Assembly (NCBI GenBank): GCA_027619595.1
Contig: JAQCHP010000041.1
Coordinates: forward strand, 1 to 36,463
Reading direction: 5' to 3'
DNA from: Planctomycetota bacterium
Lineage (GTDB): Bacteria; Planctomycetota; Planctomycetia; Pirellulales; Pirellulaceae
Length of the DNA stretch: 36,463 bases
The notes under the pieces were generated by a model. It was not told the DNA's origin and did not search any database. It saw only the letters and a program-made list of their open reading frames with translations. The number at the start of each line of letters is the position of its first letter. The first letter of the stretch is position 1. A program made the position numbers and the translations under genes. Positions 7,545 to 16,000 of the stretch are shown here, in pieces.

Positions 7545-9428
7545 GTGTTATTGCCATTGACGGTGTCGGCGGAAAGCCAAGCTGTTCCGACGCCCGGTTA
7601 TCACGGTCGGTATCTCTGGGTCGACCTGACGTCAGCAACTGCGGAGTTGCGTTCGATTTCGGCACGCGATCTGCGGCGTTTCTTAGGTGGCAGTGGTTTG
7701 GCGACGTATTTGCTGCTCTACCATGGTGGAGCGAATTGTGGGCCAACTGACGCCGAATCGCCGCTCGTGTTTTCTTATAGTCCGCTGGTCGGTAGCCCTC
7801 TGACGACTTCCGCCAAATTTGCCGTTGTCAGCCGCAGTCCACTGACGGGAATGATCAACGATTCACTGGTAAGCAGTGCATTCGCGTTGGCGGGCAAGCG
7901 GGTGGGCGTCGATGCCATGGTGATCACAGGTCGTTGCGAGACTGCGCACTATCTTCTGGTGGATGGTCTGCGTTGTGAAGTTCGCTCGGCAGCCATGTTG
8001 CGTGGTCGAAGTTGCCGTGACACGGAACAAGCGTTGCGGAAGGAGCTTGGCAATGAATTCCAGTTGGCTGTGATTGGGCCAGCAGGTGAAAACGGCGTTC
8101 GCTATGCCACCATTTCGCACGATGGCAGGCACGCTGGTCGCGGTGGCAATGGAGCCGTCATGGGGAGCAAAAACCTCAAGGCCATCGCCGTGCGGGGAGA
8201 TCAGCGCGTCGCCTGGGCTCACCCACTTGAACTGCAGTTGGCTGCCAAAGAACTGTCACGTCGTTCCTTCGGTTCGTCCACGTCCAAGTATCGTGAGTTA
8301 GGTACCGCAGCGAATTTGTCGGTGCTCAACCGTCTGAAAGCACTCCCTACGCGTAACTTTCAACAAGGGGAGTTTGCCGAGGCTGAACAGATGGATCCGG
8401 TTCAATTGGCCCAGGACTACCACCATACCCGGTCAAGTTGTGCCGCCTGCACCATTGGTTGTGAGCATATGTATCAACCCACTTCGTCAACTCAAGGAAT
8501 ATCCGGGCAACCGGTACGTGTCGAGTACGAGAACCTGTTTGCCCTTGGTCCTTTGTGTGGTATTCACGACGTTGATGCCGTATTGCGAGCCTCCCAGCTA
8601 TGCGACGACATGGGAATCGACACGATTAGCACGGGTGGTACGGTGGCATTTGCGATGGAATGCGTGGAACGCGGTTGGTTGACGACGGCGCCTTGGTTGC
8701 GGTTTGGAGACAGTCATGCGTTATTGCGTGCGATCGAACTGATAGGCCGGAGGGAGGGAGTGGGGGTCGAGTTGGGCCTGGGGAGTCGCGCGTTTTCCGT
8801 GCTCTTGGGTCCCCAAGCGGAATCCATTGCGCCACACGTAAAAGGGCTCGAATTGCCGGGGTACGAACCGCGTGCGGCGCAGGCGATGGCCGTCGGATTC
8901 GCCGTGGGGACGCGTGGGGCGGACCACAATCGCAGCGGTGCCTATCAGGTCGACTTTTCGGAAGCGGTCGACCGATACCATTTGCGGACTGAAGATGTGC
9001 ACCATCTTCTCGAAACTGAAGACCAAGCGGCTCTTTTCGATAGCGTGATTTTTTGTAAGTTCCTCCGGGGGGTTTTTGCGGATCTCTTTCAGGACGTCGC
9101 TGAGTACTTGCGTCTTGTCACTGGCTGGGAAGTAACCAGCGAAGAGTTGCGCTGTACGGCACGTCGCATTGTTACCTTGAAGAAAATGTTCAACGTTCGA
9201 GCGGGTTGGGTGCCGTCCGATGACACACTTCCTGAGCGGATGTTGCAGCAGTCGCCAATCGGCAATCCCCAGGCCAGGATTACCTCCGTACAATTGCAGG
9301 ATCTTGTACGAGCCTACAACCTTGCTCGGGGGTGGACGGCGGAAGGATGGGTACCCAGCGATACCCTACGTCCGTTGGATTTGTTGGATCTCGTAGGCGA
9401 TCCCTCGACCGTGCCACAATCGTCATGA
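7545..9428 (+). CDS. aor: Aldehyde:ferredoxin oxidoreductase (W/Mo pterin enzyme)
   Basis: The 627-residue product spans the whole family (about 600 residues). It shows the N-terminal domain (YLWVDLTSATAELR, FLGGSGLATYLL), the glycine-rich segment GRHAGRGGNGAVMGSKNLKA near 195-213, and EYENLFALGPLCG near 328-339. Four Cys are placed as in the Pyrococcus enzyme to bind a 4Fe-4S cluster: C299, C302 and C306 in SCAACTIGC, and C504 in DSVIFC. Known members oxidise aldehydes to acids with tungsten-bispterin and ferredoxin. The start is GTG with AGAGG six bases upstream. It follows a MoaD-like gene, and a chromate-type oxyanion transporter gene begins about 100 bases later. No ferredoxin or electron-transfer subunit is adjacent. 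The true substrate and metal cannot be read from sequence; other AOR subfamilies of unknown function exist. Confidence 0.88.
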   Translation: MLLPLTVSAESQAVPTPGYHGRYLWVDLTSATAELRSISARDLRRFLGGSGLATYLLLYHGGANCGPTDAESPLVFSYSPLVGSPLTTSAKFAVVSRSPLTGMINDSLVSSAFALAGKRVGVDAMVITGRCETAHYLLVDGLRCEVRSAAMLRGRSCRDTEQALRKELGNEFQLAVIGPAGENGVRYATISHDGRHAGRGGNGAVMGSKNLKAIAVRGDQRVAWAHPLELQLAAKELSRRSFGSSTSKYRELGTAANLSVLNRLKALPTRNFQQGEFAEAEQMDPVQLAQDYHHTRSSCAACTIGCEHMYQPTSSTQGISGQPVRVEYENLFALGPLCGIHDVDAVLRASQLCDDMGIDTISTGGTVAFAMECVERGWLTTAPWLRFGDSHALLRAIELIGRREGVGVELGLGSRAFSVLLGPQAESIAPHVKGLELPGYEPRAAQAMAVGFAVGTRGADHNRSGAYQVDFSEAVDRYHLRTEDVHHLLETEDQAALFDSVIFCKFLRGVFADLFQDVAEYLRLVTGWEVTSEELRCTARRIVTLKKMFNVRAGWVPSDDTLPERMLQQSPIGNPQARITSVQLQDLVRAYNLARGWTAEGWVPSDTLRPLDLLDLVGDPSTVPQSS

Positions 9429-9529
9429 TTCCCCGATTCTGAGTTATAGTTGGTGGGAGGCCTTGGGCGTCCTGAAGTCTGGTCGCCCCCGCCACAAGTA
9501 CCGCGATCTTGCTGGAAAGTGAAGAATTC

Positions 9530-10921
9530 ATGGACGGTAGTGACGGACCGATGTCGGATAGGATCTCCCGCGTTTCACTTCGCGACGCCTTCTGGACGTG
9601 GTGTCGGGTCGCAGCTTTGAGTTTTGGCGGGCCTGCCGGACAGATTGCGGTGATGCACCGAATTCTTGTGGATGAGAAAAAGTGGATTGACGAGCGACGA
9701 TTTTTGCACGCCTTGAACTTTTGTATGTTGCTCCCCGGGCCCGAGGCTCAGCAGTTGGCGACGTACATAGGATGGCTCATGCATCGTACGCTCGGTGGGC
9801 TCATGGCTGGACTACTTTTTATTCTGCCTGGATTCGTGACCATACTGGCGCTCAGCATCGTTTATGCCACGTGGCACGAAACGAACTTCGTGCAGGCCAT
9901 TTTTTTTGGCCTGAAACCGGCGGTGATGGCGATCGTATTGGATGCGGTTCGACGGATTGGCGGAAAGGTACTAAAGAGCCGCACGATGTTCGTCTTAGCC
10001 GCACTTTCGTTTGTGGCAGTTTTTGTGTTTCACTTGCCGTTTCCTTTGTTAATTCTTGCGGCTGGAGCTATCGGATTTGCGGGAGGGTTTATTGCTCCCG
10101 GACAGTTTTTGATACACGCTACACACGGGGTGGGAAATTCTAATTCCGATCTCGGAATCTCGGATAAATATCCAGTCCTCCGCGATGAAGTTCCATCGTA
10201 CTTCCGGAGTCTGGTCATCCTTGTTGCGGGGCTAGTTGTCTGGTTCGCTCCGGTCGTCGCCGTAATTGTACTGTTTGGTGAGTCATCAATTTTTGTTCGT
10301 GAAGCTTTGCTCTTCAGTCAAGCGGCCGTGGTAACCTTTGGAGGTGCCTATTCGGTTTTGGTCTATATTGCGCAACAATCGGTCGAAAAATTTGGCTGGT
10401 TGCAGCCTGGCGAGATGCTTGATGGTTTGGGGATGGCGGAAACAACTCCCGGTCCGCTGATCATGGTCGTTCAGTTTGTGGGCTTCTTAGCCGCCTATAG
10501 GCATCCGGGGCAGCTGAGACCGTTGGTCGCGGGGATCCTGGGATCCGTACTGACGACCTGGGTTACATTTGTGCCCTGTTTCTTATGGATTTTCCTCGGC
10601 GCTCCCTACGTCGAAAGATTACGCGCGAATCGACGCTTGAGTGCAGCATTATCCGCCATCACCGCGTCGGTCGTGGGTGTTATCCTCAACCTTGCCCTTT
10701 GGTTTAGTGTACATACACTGTTCCACAGTGTTGGTGAGACGTCGGTGTTGGGAGGGGCCGTACTAACCCCGAACTTGGAAACGATCGACTTGTGCGGAGT
10801 GGCCGTGGCGGGATTGGCTCTTGTGATGACGTTTTGGTGGAAATGCGGAATGTTGACAACGATGAGCACATCCGCGCTGGTGGGAATCGTGCTGTTTTTC
10901 GCTCGACGGGCATTCGGGTAG
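9530..10921 (+). CDS. chrA: Two-domain chromate transporter
   Basis: The product has about 463 residues and around ten hydrophobic segments. It contains two CHR domains. The first has SFGGPAGQIAVMH and LLPGPEAQQLATYIGW; the second has VVTFGGAYSVLVYIAQQ and GMAETTPGPLIMVVQFVG. This matches the long-chain ChrA form, an inner-membrane protein that exports chromate and may handle related oxyanions. I prefer the ATG at 9530; a TTG at 9509 and an ATG at 9551 are also possible because the conserved part begins only at SLRDAF. It follows the aldehyde oxidoreductase by about 100 bases, same strand. Whether it moves chromate, tungstate or another anion here is unknown. Confidence 0.9.
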   Translation: MDGSDGPMSDRISRVSLRDAFWTWCRVAALSFGGPAGQIAVMHRILVDEKKWIDERRFLHALNFCMLLPGPEAQQLATYIGWLMHRTLGGLMAGLLFILPGFVTILALSIVYATWHETNFVQAIFFGLKPAVMAIVLDAVRRIGGKVLKSRTMFVLAALSFVAVFVFHLPFPLLILAAGAIGFAGGFIAPGQFLIHATHGVGNSNSDLGISDKYPVLRDEVPSYFRSLVILVAGLVVWFAPVVAVIVLFGESSIFVREALLFSQAAVVTFGGAYSVLVYIAQQSVEKFGWLQPGEMLDGLGMAETTPGPLIMVVQFVGFLAAYRHPGQLRPLVAGILGSVLTTWVTFVPCFLWIFLGAPYVERLRANRRLSAALSAITASVVGVILNLALWFSVHTLFHSVGETSVLGGAVLTPNLETIDLCGVAVAGLALVMTFWWKCGMLTTMSTSALVGIVLFFARRAFG

Positions 10922-11035
10922 TTCCTGGTGCGAAGTTTGCGGACCATCTCGCTGACTGTGGGTGCGGTAAGGCTTTAAGATCAGTTCTGATTACGAAGCC
11001 GATTGTGGTGTGGCTCTTCTAGGGAAAAACGAGAA

Positions 11036-12040
11036 GTGAACAAGGTACCGACTGTAGGAATCATTGGAGCAGGAATTGCGGGACTTGCCTGTGCTCGGAC
11101 ACTGCAAAGTTCCGGCGCCCAGGTGACCGTGTTAGAGAAGTCGCGGGGCGTGGGTGGTCGTGTGGCGACGCGGCGGGTCGATTCGGGGGTCACTTTCGAT
11201 CACGGAGCCCAGCACTTCACCGTTCGTGATACCGTATTCCAATCGCAGGTGAACGATTGGTGCGAAGCCGGCGCGGTCCGTCTCTGGCATGGGCGGATTG
11301 TGGCCATCCATCGAGGGGTTGTCACCGATCTCCGTGAGCCGACAGAACGTTACGTCGGCGTTCCAGGAATGAATGCGATTGCCAAGTCGCTGGCAACAGG
11401 CGTGAACGTGCGCACCAATGTCCAGGCTCAAAGCATCGCGAATTTGAATGGACGATGGCAGGTTCAGGATAGCCTGGGCACTTTGCATGGTCCGTTTGAT
11501 ATGCTGATTTCTACGGCACCACCGCTGCAGACGGCGCAGCTGTTCGCTGGCCAATCGCCTGGTGTCCAAGACTCCCTTTCACGTGTCACGATGGATCCCT
11601 GCTGGTCGGTGTTGATGCAACTGAGTCAGCGACTTAAGGTTCCCTTGGATGCGGCCTTTGTCGAGGATTCGCCGTTGAGTTGGATCGCGAGAAATTCAAG
11701 TAAGCCGGAACGCCATCTGTCTGACTGCTGGGTGCTGCATGCCTCTCCAAAATGGTCTCGCGACCACTTGGAGGAGTCGGGTGAATCGGTTACCGAGACG
11801 TTAGTAGCGGAACTTTGGCAAGTCATCGCGGAAGTGGCGCAGCCGATCGAATTTGTGGTCGCCCATCGTTGGCGATATGCATTGCCTCAAGAGCCGCTGT
11901 CACAACGATTCTTGTTCGATAGTGACTTGGGCTTGGGAGCCTGTGGCGACTGGTGTGGCGGCCCACGTGTGGAGGGGGCCTTTCTCAGTGGAGTGGCACT
12001 CGCTCATGCCGTGCTCAAGGAGGTGAAATTCACGAACTGA
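11036..12040 (+). CDS. FAD-dependent amine oxidase/renalase-like oxidoreductase
   Basis: The 334-residue product begins with a dinucleotide-binding fold VGIIGAGIAGLACARTL, followed by LEKSRGVGGRVATRR and FDHGAQHFTVRD. These are the FAD-binding signatures of the NAD(P)/FAD amine-oxidase family that includes renalase. The C-terminal GLGACGDWCGGPRVEGAFLS is the second FAD contact, with the ends of the protein intact. The substrate is unknown. I chose the GTG at 11036 because AGGGA lies 10 bases upstream and it places the Rossmann fold a few residues in; the frame is open back to 11003. No signal peptide is seen, so it is cytosolic. It stands 114 bases after the chromate transporter and is followed by a 0.7-kb decayed stretch. 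Confidence 0.85.
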   Translation: MNKVPTVGIIGAGIAGLACARTLQSSGAQVTVLEKSRGVGGRVATRRVDSGVTFDHGAQHFTVRDTVFQSQVNDWCEAGAVRLWHGRIVAIHRGVVTDLREPTERYVGVPGMNAIAKSLATGVNVRTNVQAQSIANLNGRWQVQDSLGTLHGPFDMLISTAPPLQTAQLFAGQSPGVQDSLSRVTMDPCWSVLMQLSQRLKVPLDAAFVEDSPLSWIARNSSKPERHLSDCWVLHASPKWSRDHLEESGESVTETLVAELWQVIAEVAQPIEFVVAHRWRYALPQEPLSQRFLFDSDLGLGACGDWCGGPRVEGAFLSGVALAHAVLKEVKFTN

Positions 12041-12103
12041 ATCGCATCGTGAGTGCTATCGGAAGGGTTGCCGCTTACCTCAGTACAACCAGGAGCAGGC
12101 CAT

Positions 12104-12298
12104 TCACAGTACCAAAATCCCGCGAATACTCCAGGCTAATGAGACGAGTCGCTGCTGAACAAGTGGATTAAAACGGTCCGATAAGAGTTGGTGGCAGGGT
12201 ACCTTAACGTAGGCAGTCGACAACCAAATGACTCCCACCATGTACCACGATGACCCAAGATAAATCAGGAACAAAAAACGAATGAGCGGGTCGTACAT
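12104..12298 (-). pseudogene. Remnant of a small membrane protein gene
   Basis: The 64-residue frame begins MYDPLIRFLFLIYLGSSWYM and continues through a hydrophobic stretch to VPCHQLLSDRFNPLVQQRLV and AWSIRGILVL. The pattern recalls small planctomycete membrane proteins with an N-terminal helix and a C-terminal segment of the type VPxHxxL...LV..NWIRT..W..R. Here the middle helices and the NWIRT part appear to be missing, so I call it a truncated remnant. It could instead be a small intact one-helix protein, or chance. Confidence 0.35.
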
Positions 12299-12678
12299 AT
12301 AAGACTTTTAGCTATACTTCTTCAACTCGACTAGCAGGTGTCATCTCGCACGATAAACGTGTTGTTCCTCACCCATCGTGGCTGCAAAATTATTCCGCGC
12401 CGCAATTGCTAGCTATCCCTGCTGCCAGCCAACTGGCACCTCTTGGAGTCAATCACAACCCGGTAATTCTAATTGTCGCGGGCGGAGTTTCTAATTGACG
12501 CTCTACACGGGCTATTAGACAACTCCCCGACTCAGATTCCCCGATGATCGCAACAACTTCCCAGGCATTCTTCCTGTGTTATGTAAACGGATAGGCCGTT
12601 GGCCCGGAAGAGAGACGAGTCTCCGTGAAGGCGTAATAGTATCGCCAGCTTAGCCTCTCCCTACGACAATCTATCAAT

Positions 12679-12698
12679 GCCCCACCTCATTGCGGGGC
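12679..12698 (-). terminator. Hairpin after the methyltransferase pseudogene
   Basis: The arms GCCCCAC (12679-12685) and GCGGGGC (12692-12698) form a 7-bp stem with one G-U wobble and a 6-base loop. It lies about 58 bases past the minus-strand stop at 12756. No T-run follows, so this is only a possible terminator. Confidence 0.3.
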
Positions 12699-12755
12699 CT
12701 ACCGCTCAAATATGCAACTCGACAACGTCCGGTTGTCCACTATCTGCAAGCCGAC

Positions 12756-13617
12756 TCAAGACACGCGTTCGTAAATCCCCAGAAGGTTATTCTCGGGATA
12801 GCGGAATCCGATTTTACGCAGCAAGGTACGCGTTGAGAGTTCTAAGACACATGTAACATAAAATCGCTGCAGCGTCGTACAGTTGTCCAGATACGTGAAC
12901 GCTGCCTCACGAAACCCACCTGCTTCCATCAACTGCCGGAGGCACCGACGCGTATTCATCTTGTAAAGAGTAGGAAAGACATCCTCGTCGTGCGTCCCCC
13001 ACAAAAAATTCGTGATTGGATGATGGAATCGAAACGGGATCATAGAGGCTGCGACGGGAACGGGCGACCAACGATTGGGAGTAAAAATAACGAGCTTCCC
13101 ACCGGGTTTGAGGAGACGAGCGAATGCCCGAATCGCTCCCTGCGGATCGTCTATATGCTCGGCTACCATCCGTAAGGTCGCCAAATCGAACTGGCGATCT
13201 GTGTGGTAGTCTTCGATCATGCAATGAGCCCGCTCCTGCACGTAGGGATTGATCAAGATATTGGCACTGGGATCGACCCCCACCAAGCGAACACATCGTT
13301 CAGCTAATGTCTTGCTCAAGCGAGGATTCTGCACAAATAGGCTCTTTCCCCCTCCCACATCGATCCAGGACGTGGTTTCGGTCACCAGCCCATCGACTTG
13401 CGGCCTCGTAATAATCCTCACCAGCCAGGTACCCGAAACGGTGACGGAGACGCACTCTCCAACCGTGTTTGCTTATATCCCCATAGTATGTATCCATGTA
13501 CCGCTGCAAATCCGTCGGAGTGGGCAGTAGATTCGATTGCGATGATGGCAACATAAATTTAATCAAAAAGTTAATGGCGGTAGAGCGTGGACCGTTTTCA
13601 GAGCCCGGAAAATTCAT
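12756..13617 (-). pseudogene. SAM-dependent methyltransferase with a frameshift
   Basis: Two overlapping minus-strand frames form one class I methyltransferase. The first runs from 13617 through RYMDTYYGDISKHGWRVRLR to AGEDYYEAA. The second resumes at VDGLVTETTSWIDVGGGKS (motif I, SAM-binding GGG), continues with the acidic motif LVGVDPSANI and the FARLLKPGGKLVIFTPN segment, and ends at 12756 in YPENNLLGIYERVS. Joining them needs one base skipped near 13396-13406, which restores EDYYEAAVDGLV. Either the gene is a recent pseudogene or the base is a sequencing error; no slippery heptamer is obvious. The second frame has an ATG at 13421, but a protein from there would lack the N-terminal part. 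Members of this type methylate small molecules, lipids or sugars; the substrate is unknown. It lies downstream of the GH57 gene on the same strand. Confidence 0.75.
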
Positions 13618-13719
13618 CAGCCGATCAATAATATGAAGTTACTATTGGAGACGTCTCTTTGTGTCGGAACTTCGTGCCTTCTCAAACTCGTACGGTGCCA
13701 CTTTTCTGACGGGCTGGAC

Positions 13720-15891
13720 TTAGACGCTTGTGAGAACTTCCTGAGGTTGCATGCGTGCCTCGGCGGCACTTGTGTCCAGCATCAGTCGCATGGTAACGGA
13801 CCATCGTCCCTGGTCATCCGCTTGTAAGGTCCAATGTGGAATCACTGCGACTGCTTGATGGACCAGTTCAAATCCCCCCTCGGATTGGCTCACCGTTTCG
13901 ACCGGGTAGGTCCAAACTGACGTTGGGCGATCGAAAGAAAGGCCGAGGTCAATTCCCTGCCATTGATCGACCAAGCCCAAATGGTGCTGGTCGTGCAGGT
14001 CGAGTCGCGTACCCAACTGCCCCAGCGCATTTTGGGGCTGGCTGCTGTAGAAGTATCGATCGTCTTGCTGCGATGGGAGGCCAGCGAAGTGGAAGTCAAC
14101 GGCAAAATGGAGACTGTGGTCGGTTGGCAGCCCTTCGAGCAAGTAGGCGATTTCCAGTTCCGATCCACCTTTTGCCAACGTGACCGCCTTGGTGATTCGG
14201 ACGTCGATGTTTTTCACCGACTCCGTTGCGATCATTTGCACCTGGACACGATCGGTGCCCCTTCGGATCCGAGCCTCATATTCCGTGGTCGCAAACTTCG
14301 ACAAGTCGACTGCCGTACCGCTGGCGATTTGTGTGAGAGATACCTCGGCTGGATAGAAGTGGTCAACGAGTGACTTCGGGGGCGTTTGGTCGTACTGCAG
14401 ACGTTGCTCAAGCCCCGGTTGCTTGAATACGACCCGATCGTGGATGCTGGCCACGCCATCTGTATTGTTCCCTTCCCCGGCCTTGACTTTCTCATGGTAA
14501 AGTTCCTCTCGTCGCGCGAGGGTTGAGCCGACGTTGAGGCAAATCGTGCGCACGTCAAGTTCGTACATTTGGCCGCCATGTGCCGGTCGGAACATTGAAA
14601 TCAGTCGGTCATTGGCTAGGCGAACCTCCATCCGTCCATCAAAATTGAAGTCCTCCGCTTCAGCCGCCACCCAGGGCTCGAGTTTTCCTAACGCACGGTC
14701 CAATATGTTTTCGGCGGCAATTAGATGATTGAAGATGGCATGTCGGAGGTGAGGTAGATAAACGCCACCAAAGGCGCCGTGCCAATAGCTGCAATTGCAC
14801 TGTCCACGGTATAACTCACGCGTGGCGGCGTCGAGCAGCGGGGCATCAGCACCGTGGGAGATCGCCGACTGAAGTCGTCGACTAACGTGCATCATCCGTG
14901 AATACATTTCATCCGTTTCCGGATACTTGACCTTGAAGTTGCGCCAAAAACCGCCCCGCACGAACCCGCGCAACGCGCGCCAATGCGGATCGTCATGCAT
15001 TTCGTGCGTGAGTCGGTCCAATTCTCTCTGACGTGGAACTGGCAATGACCACTCCGTCATCTCGCGATAGCTCCCTTCAGGGATGTACACCTTGCCCACT
15101 GGCGGCAAATCGGAGAATGCTTCGTGAAGGGTGACGACTTTGAGCCATTCACCGTTTTGTGACAATAGAGTAAAAAACTGATGGAGCCATCCGTTGTCGT
15201 AGACATGCTGTTTGGTATCCGGCCAGGTACCGAATTTCTCCCCGTCATCACCGAAAACAACAATCGCGTCTTCCTGCCGCTCAGCAATGTTTCGCAGGTA
15301 GTCGATCGTTTCATGTGGAGGCCCAAACGGAACCAGGTAGCGTAGCCTTTCGCTGCCTGGGAATACACTCATCACGCAGCCTTCGTCTTCCGTTACAAAG
15401 TGACCATACAACTGTTCTTGTTCCAGCCCTGCACAGCGGAAATGGAAATCGTCCAAGATCGTGTAACGAATCCCGGCCTTTACTAGGTCGCTTGTGAGGG
15501 ACTGTTCCCACACTCGCTCGGGAGTCCACATCCCATGGACCTCGGCATCGAGCCGATCACGCAGCCATTGTGTGAAACGGCGAATTTGGCCGATTCGGTC
15601 GTGGCTCGGGACCATCGTCAGGATCGGTTCGTAGAACGCCCCTCCCAAGATCTCCACTCTCCCTGCCGCAACCAGATGGGCGAGCCGATCCAAGTACTCG
15701 GGATGGTGCCGATCGAGCCATTCCATCAACGGCCCACTACAGTGCAAAGAAATTGGGAGCGTTGGAAACCGGTCGAACACCTCCAGGAATGGCAGGTAGC
15801 TATCTTGGTAGGCTTGTTCGAACACATGGTCGAAATTGCCGACAGGTTGATGATTGTGAAACGCAAGGCACAAGCGGAGGGCGTTGGGCAT
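13720..15891 (-). CDS. GH57 4-alpha-glucanotransferase/alpha-amylase
   Basis: The 723-residue product carries the GH57 conserved regions: HNHQP at residues 12-16, RVEILGGAFYEPIL near 78-91, WTPERVWE near 122-129 with the likely nucleophile E125, and FGDDGEKFG near 213-221 with the likely acid/base Asp. Both positions agree closely with E123 and D214 of the Thermococcus 4-alpha-glucanotransferase (659 residues). The segment YWHGAFGGVYLPHLRHAIFN and a C-terminal beta-rich half match the usual DUF1925/DUF1926-type domains. The enzyme moves or cuts alpha-1,4-glucan chains. I use the ATG at 15891, since the longer frame to 15975 puts 28 unrelated residues before the conserved LAFHNHQP. It lies 110 bases after galT on the same strand, next to glgA, so a role in glycogen metabolism is likely. 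No signal peptide, so cytosolic. Confidence 0.9.
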   Translation of the reverse strand: MPNALRLCLAFHNHQPVGNFDHVFEQAYQDSYLPFLEVFDRFPTLPISLHCSGPLMEWLDRHHPEYLDRLAHLVAAGRVEILGGAFYEPILTMVPSHDRIGQIRRFTQWLRDRLDAEVHGMWTPERVWEQSLTSDLVKAGIRYTILDDFHFRCAGLEQEQLYGHFVTEDEGCVMSVFPGSERLRYLVPFGPPHETIDYLRNIAERQEDAIVVFGDDGEKFGTWPDTKQHVYDNGWLHQFFTLLSQNGEWLKVVTLHEAFSDLPPVGKVYIPEGSYREMTEWSLPVPRQRELDRLTHEMHDDPHWRALRGFVRGGFWRNFKVKYPETDEMYSRMMHVSRRLQSAISHGADAPLLDAATRELYRGQCNCSYWHGAFGGVYLPHLRHAIFNHLIAAENILDRALGKLEPWVAAEAEDFNFDGRMEVRLANDRLISMFRPAHGGQMYELDVRTICLNVGSTLARREELYHEKVKAGEGNNTDGVASIHDRVVFKQPGLEQRLQYDQTPPKSLVDHFYPAEVSLTQIASGTAVDLSKFATTEYEARIRRGTDRVQVQMIATESVKNIDVRITKAVTLAKGGSELEIAYLLEGLPTDHSLHFAVDFHFAGLPSQQDDRYFYSSQPQNALGQLGTRLDLHDQHHLGLVDQWQGIDLGLSFDRPTSVWTYPVETVSQSEGGFELVHQAVAVIPHWTLQADDQGRWSVTMRLMLDTSAAEARMQPQEVLTSV

Positions 15892-16000
15892 GGCTATAGT
15901 TCTTAACCGGTATGAAGGATCAGTAAATTGCGAAAGTGAGTCGCGGTAGACTTCGACGGAAAAGCATATCGTCAACGTCGCCCCATCTTATCCAGGTTTT

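Larger units (their letters stand above)
12041..12755. other. Gene-poor, decayed stretch
   Basis: About 715 bases carry no intact gene that I can support. The stretch contains a minus-strand membrane-protein remnant (12104-12298) and a hairpin (12679-12698). The adjoining methyltransferase is frameshifted. Together these suggest a patch where genes have been lost. Confidence 0.5.

Noticed and set aside
13300-13617. Separate 105-residue gene
   Set aside because: It is the N-terminal part of the frameshifted methyltransferase; its last 30 residues are out-of-frame sequence.
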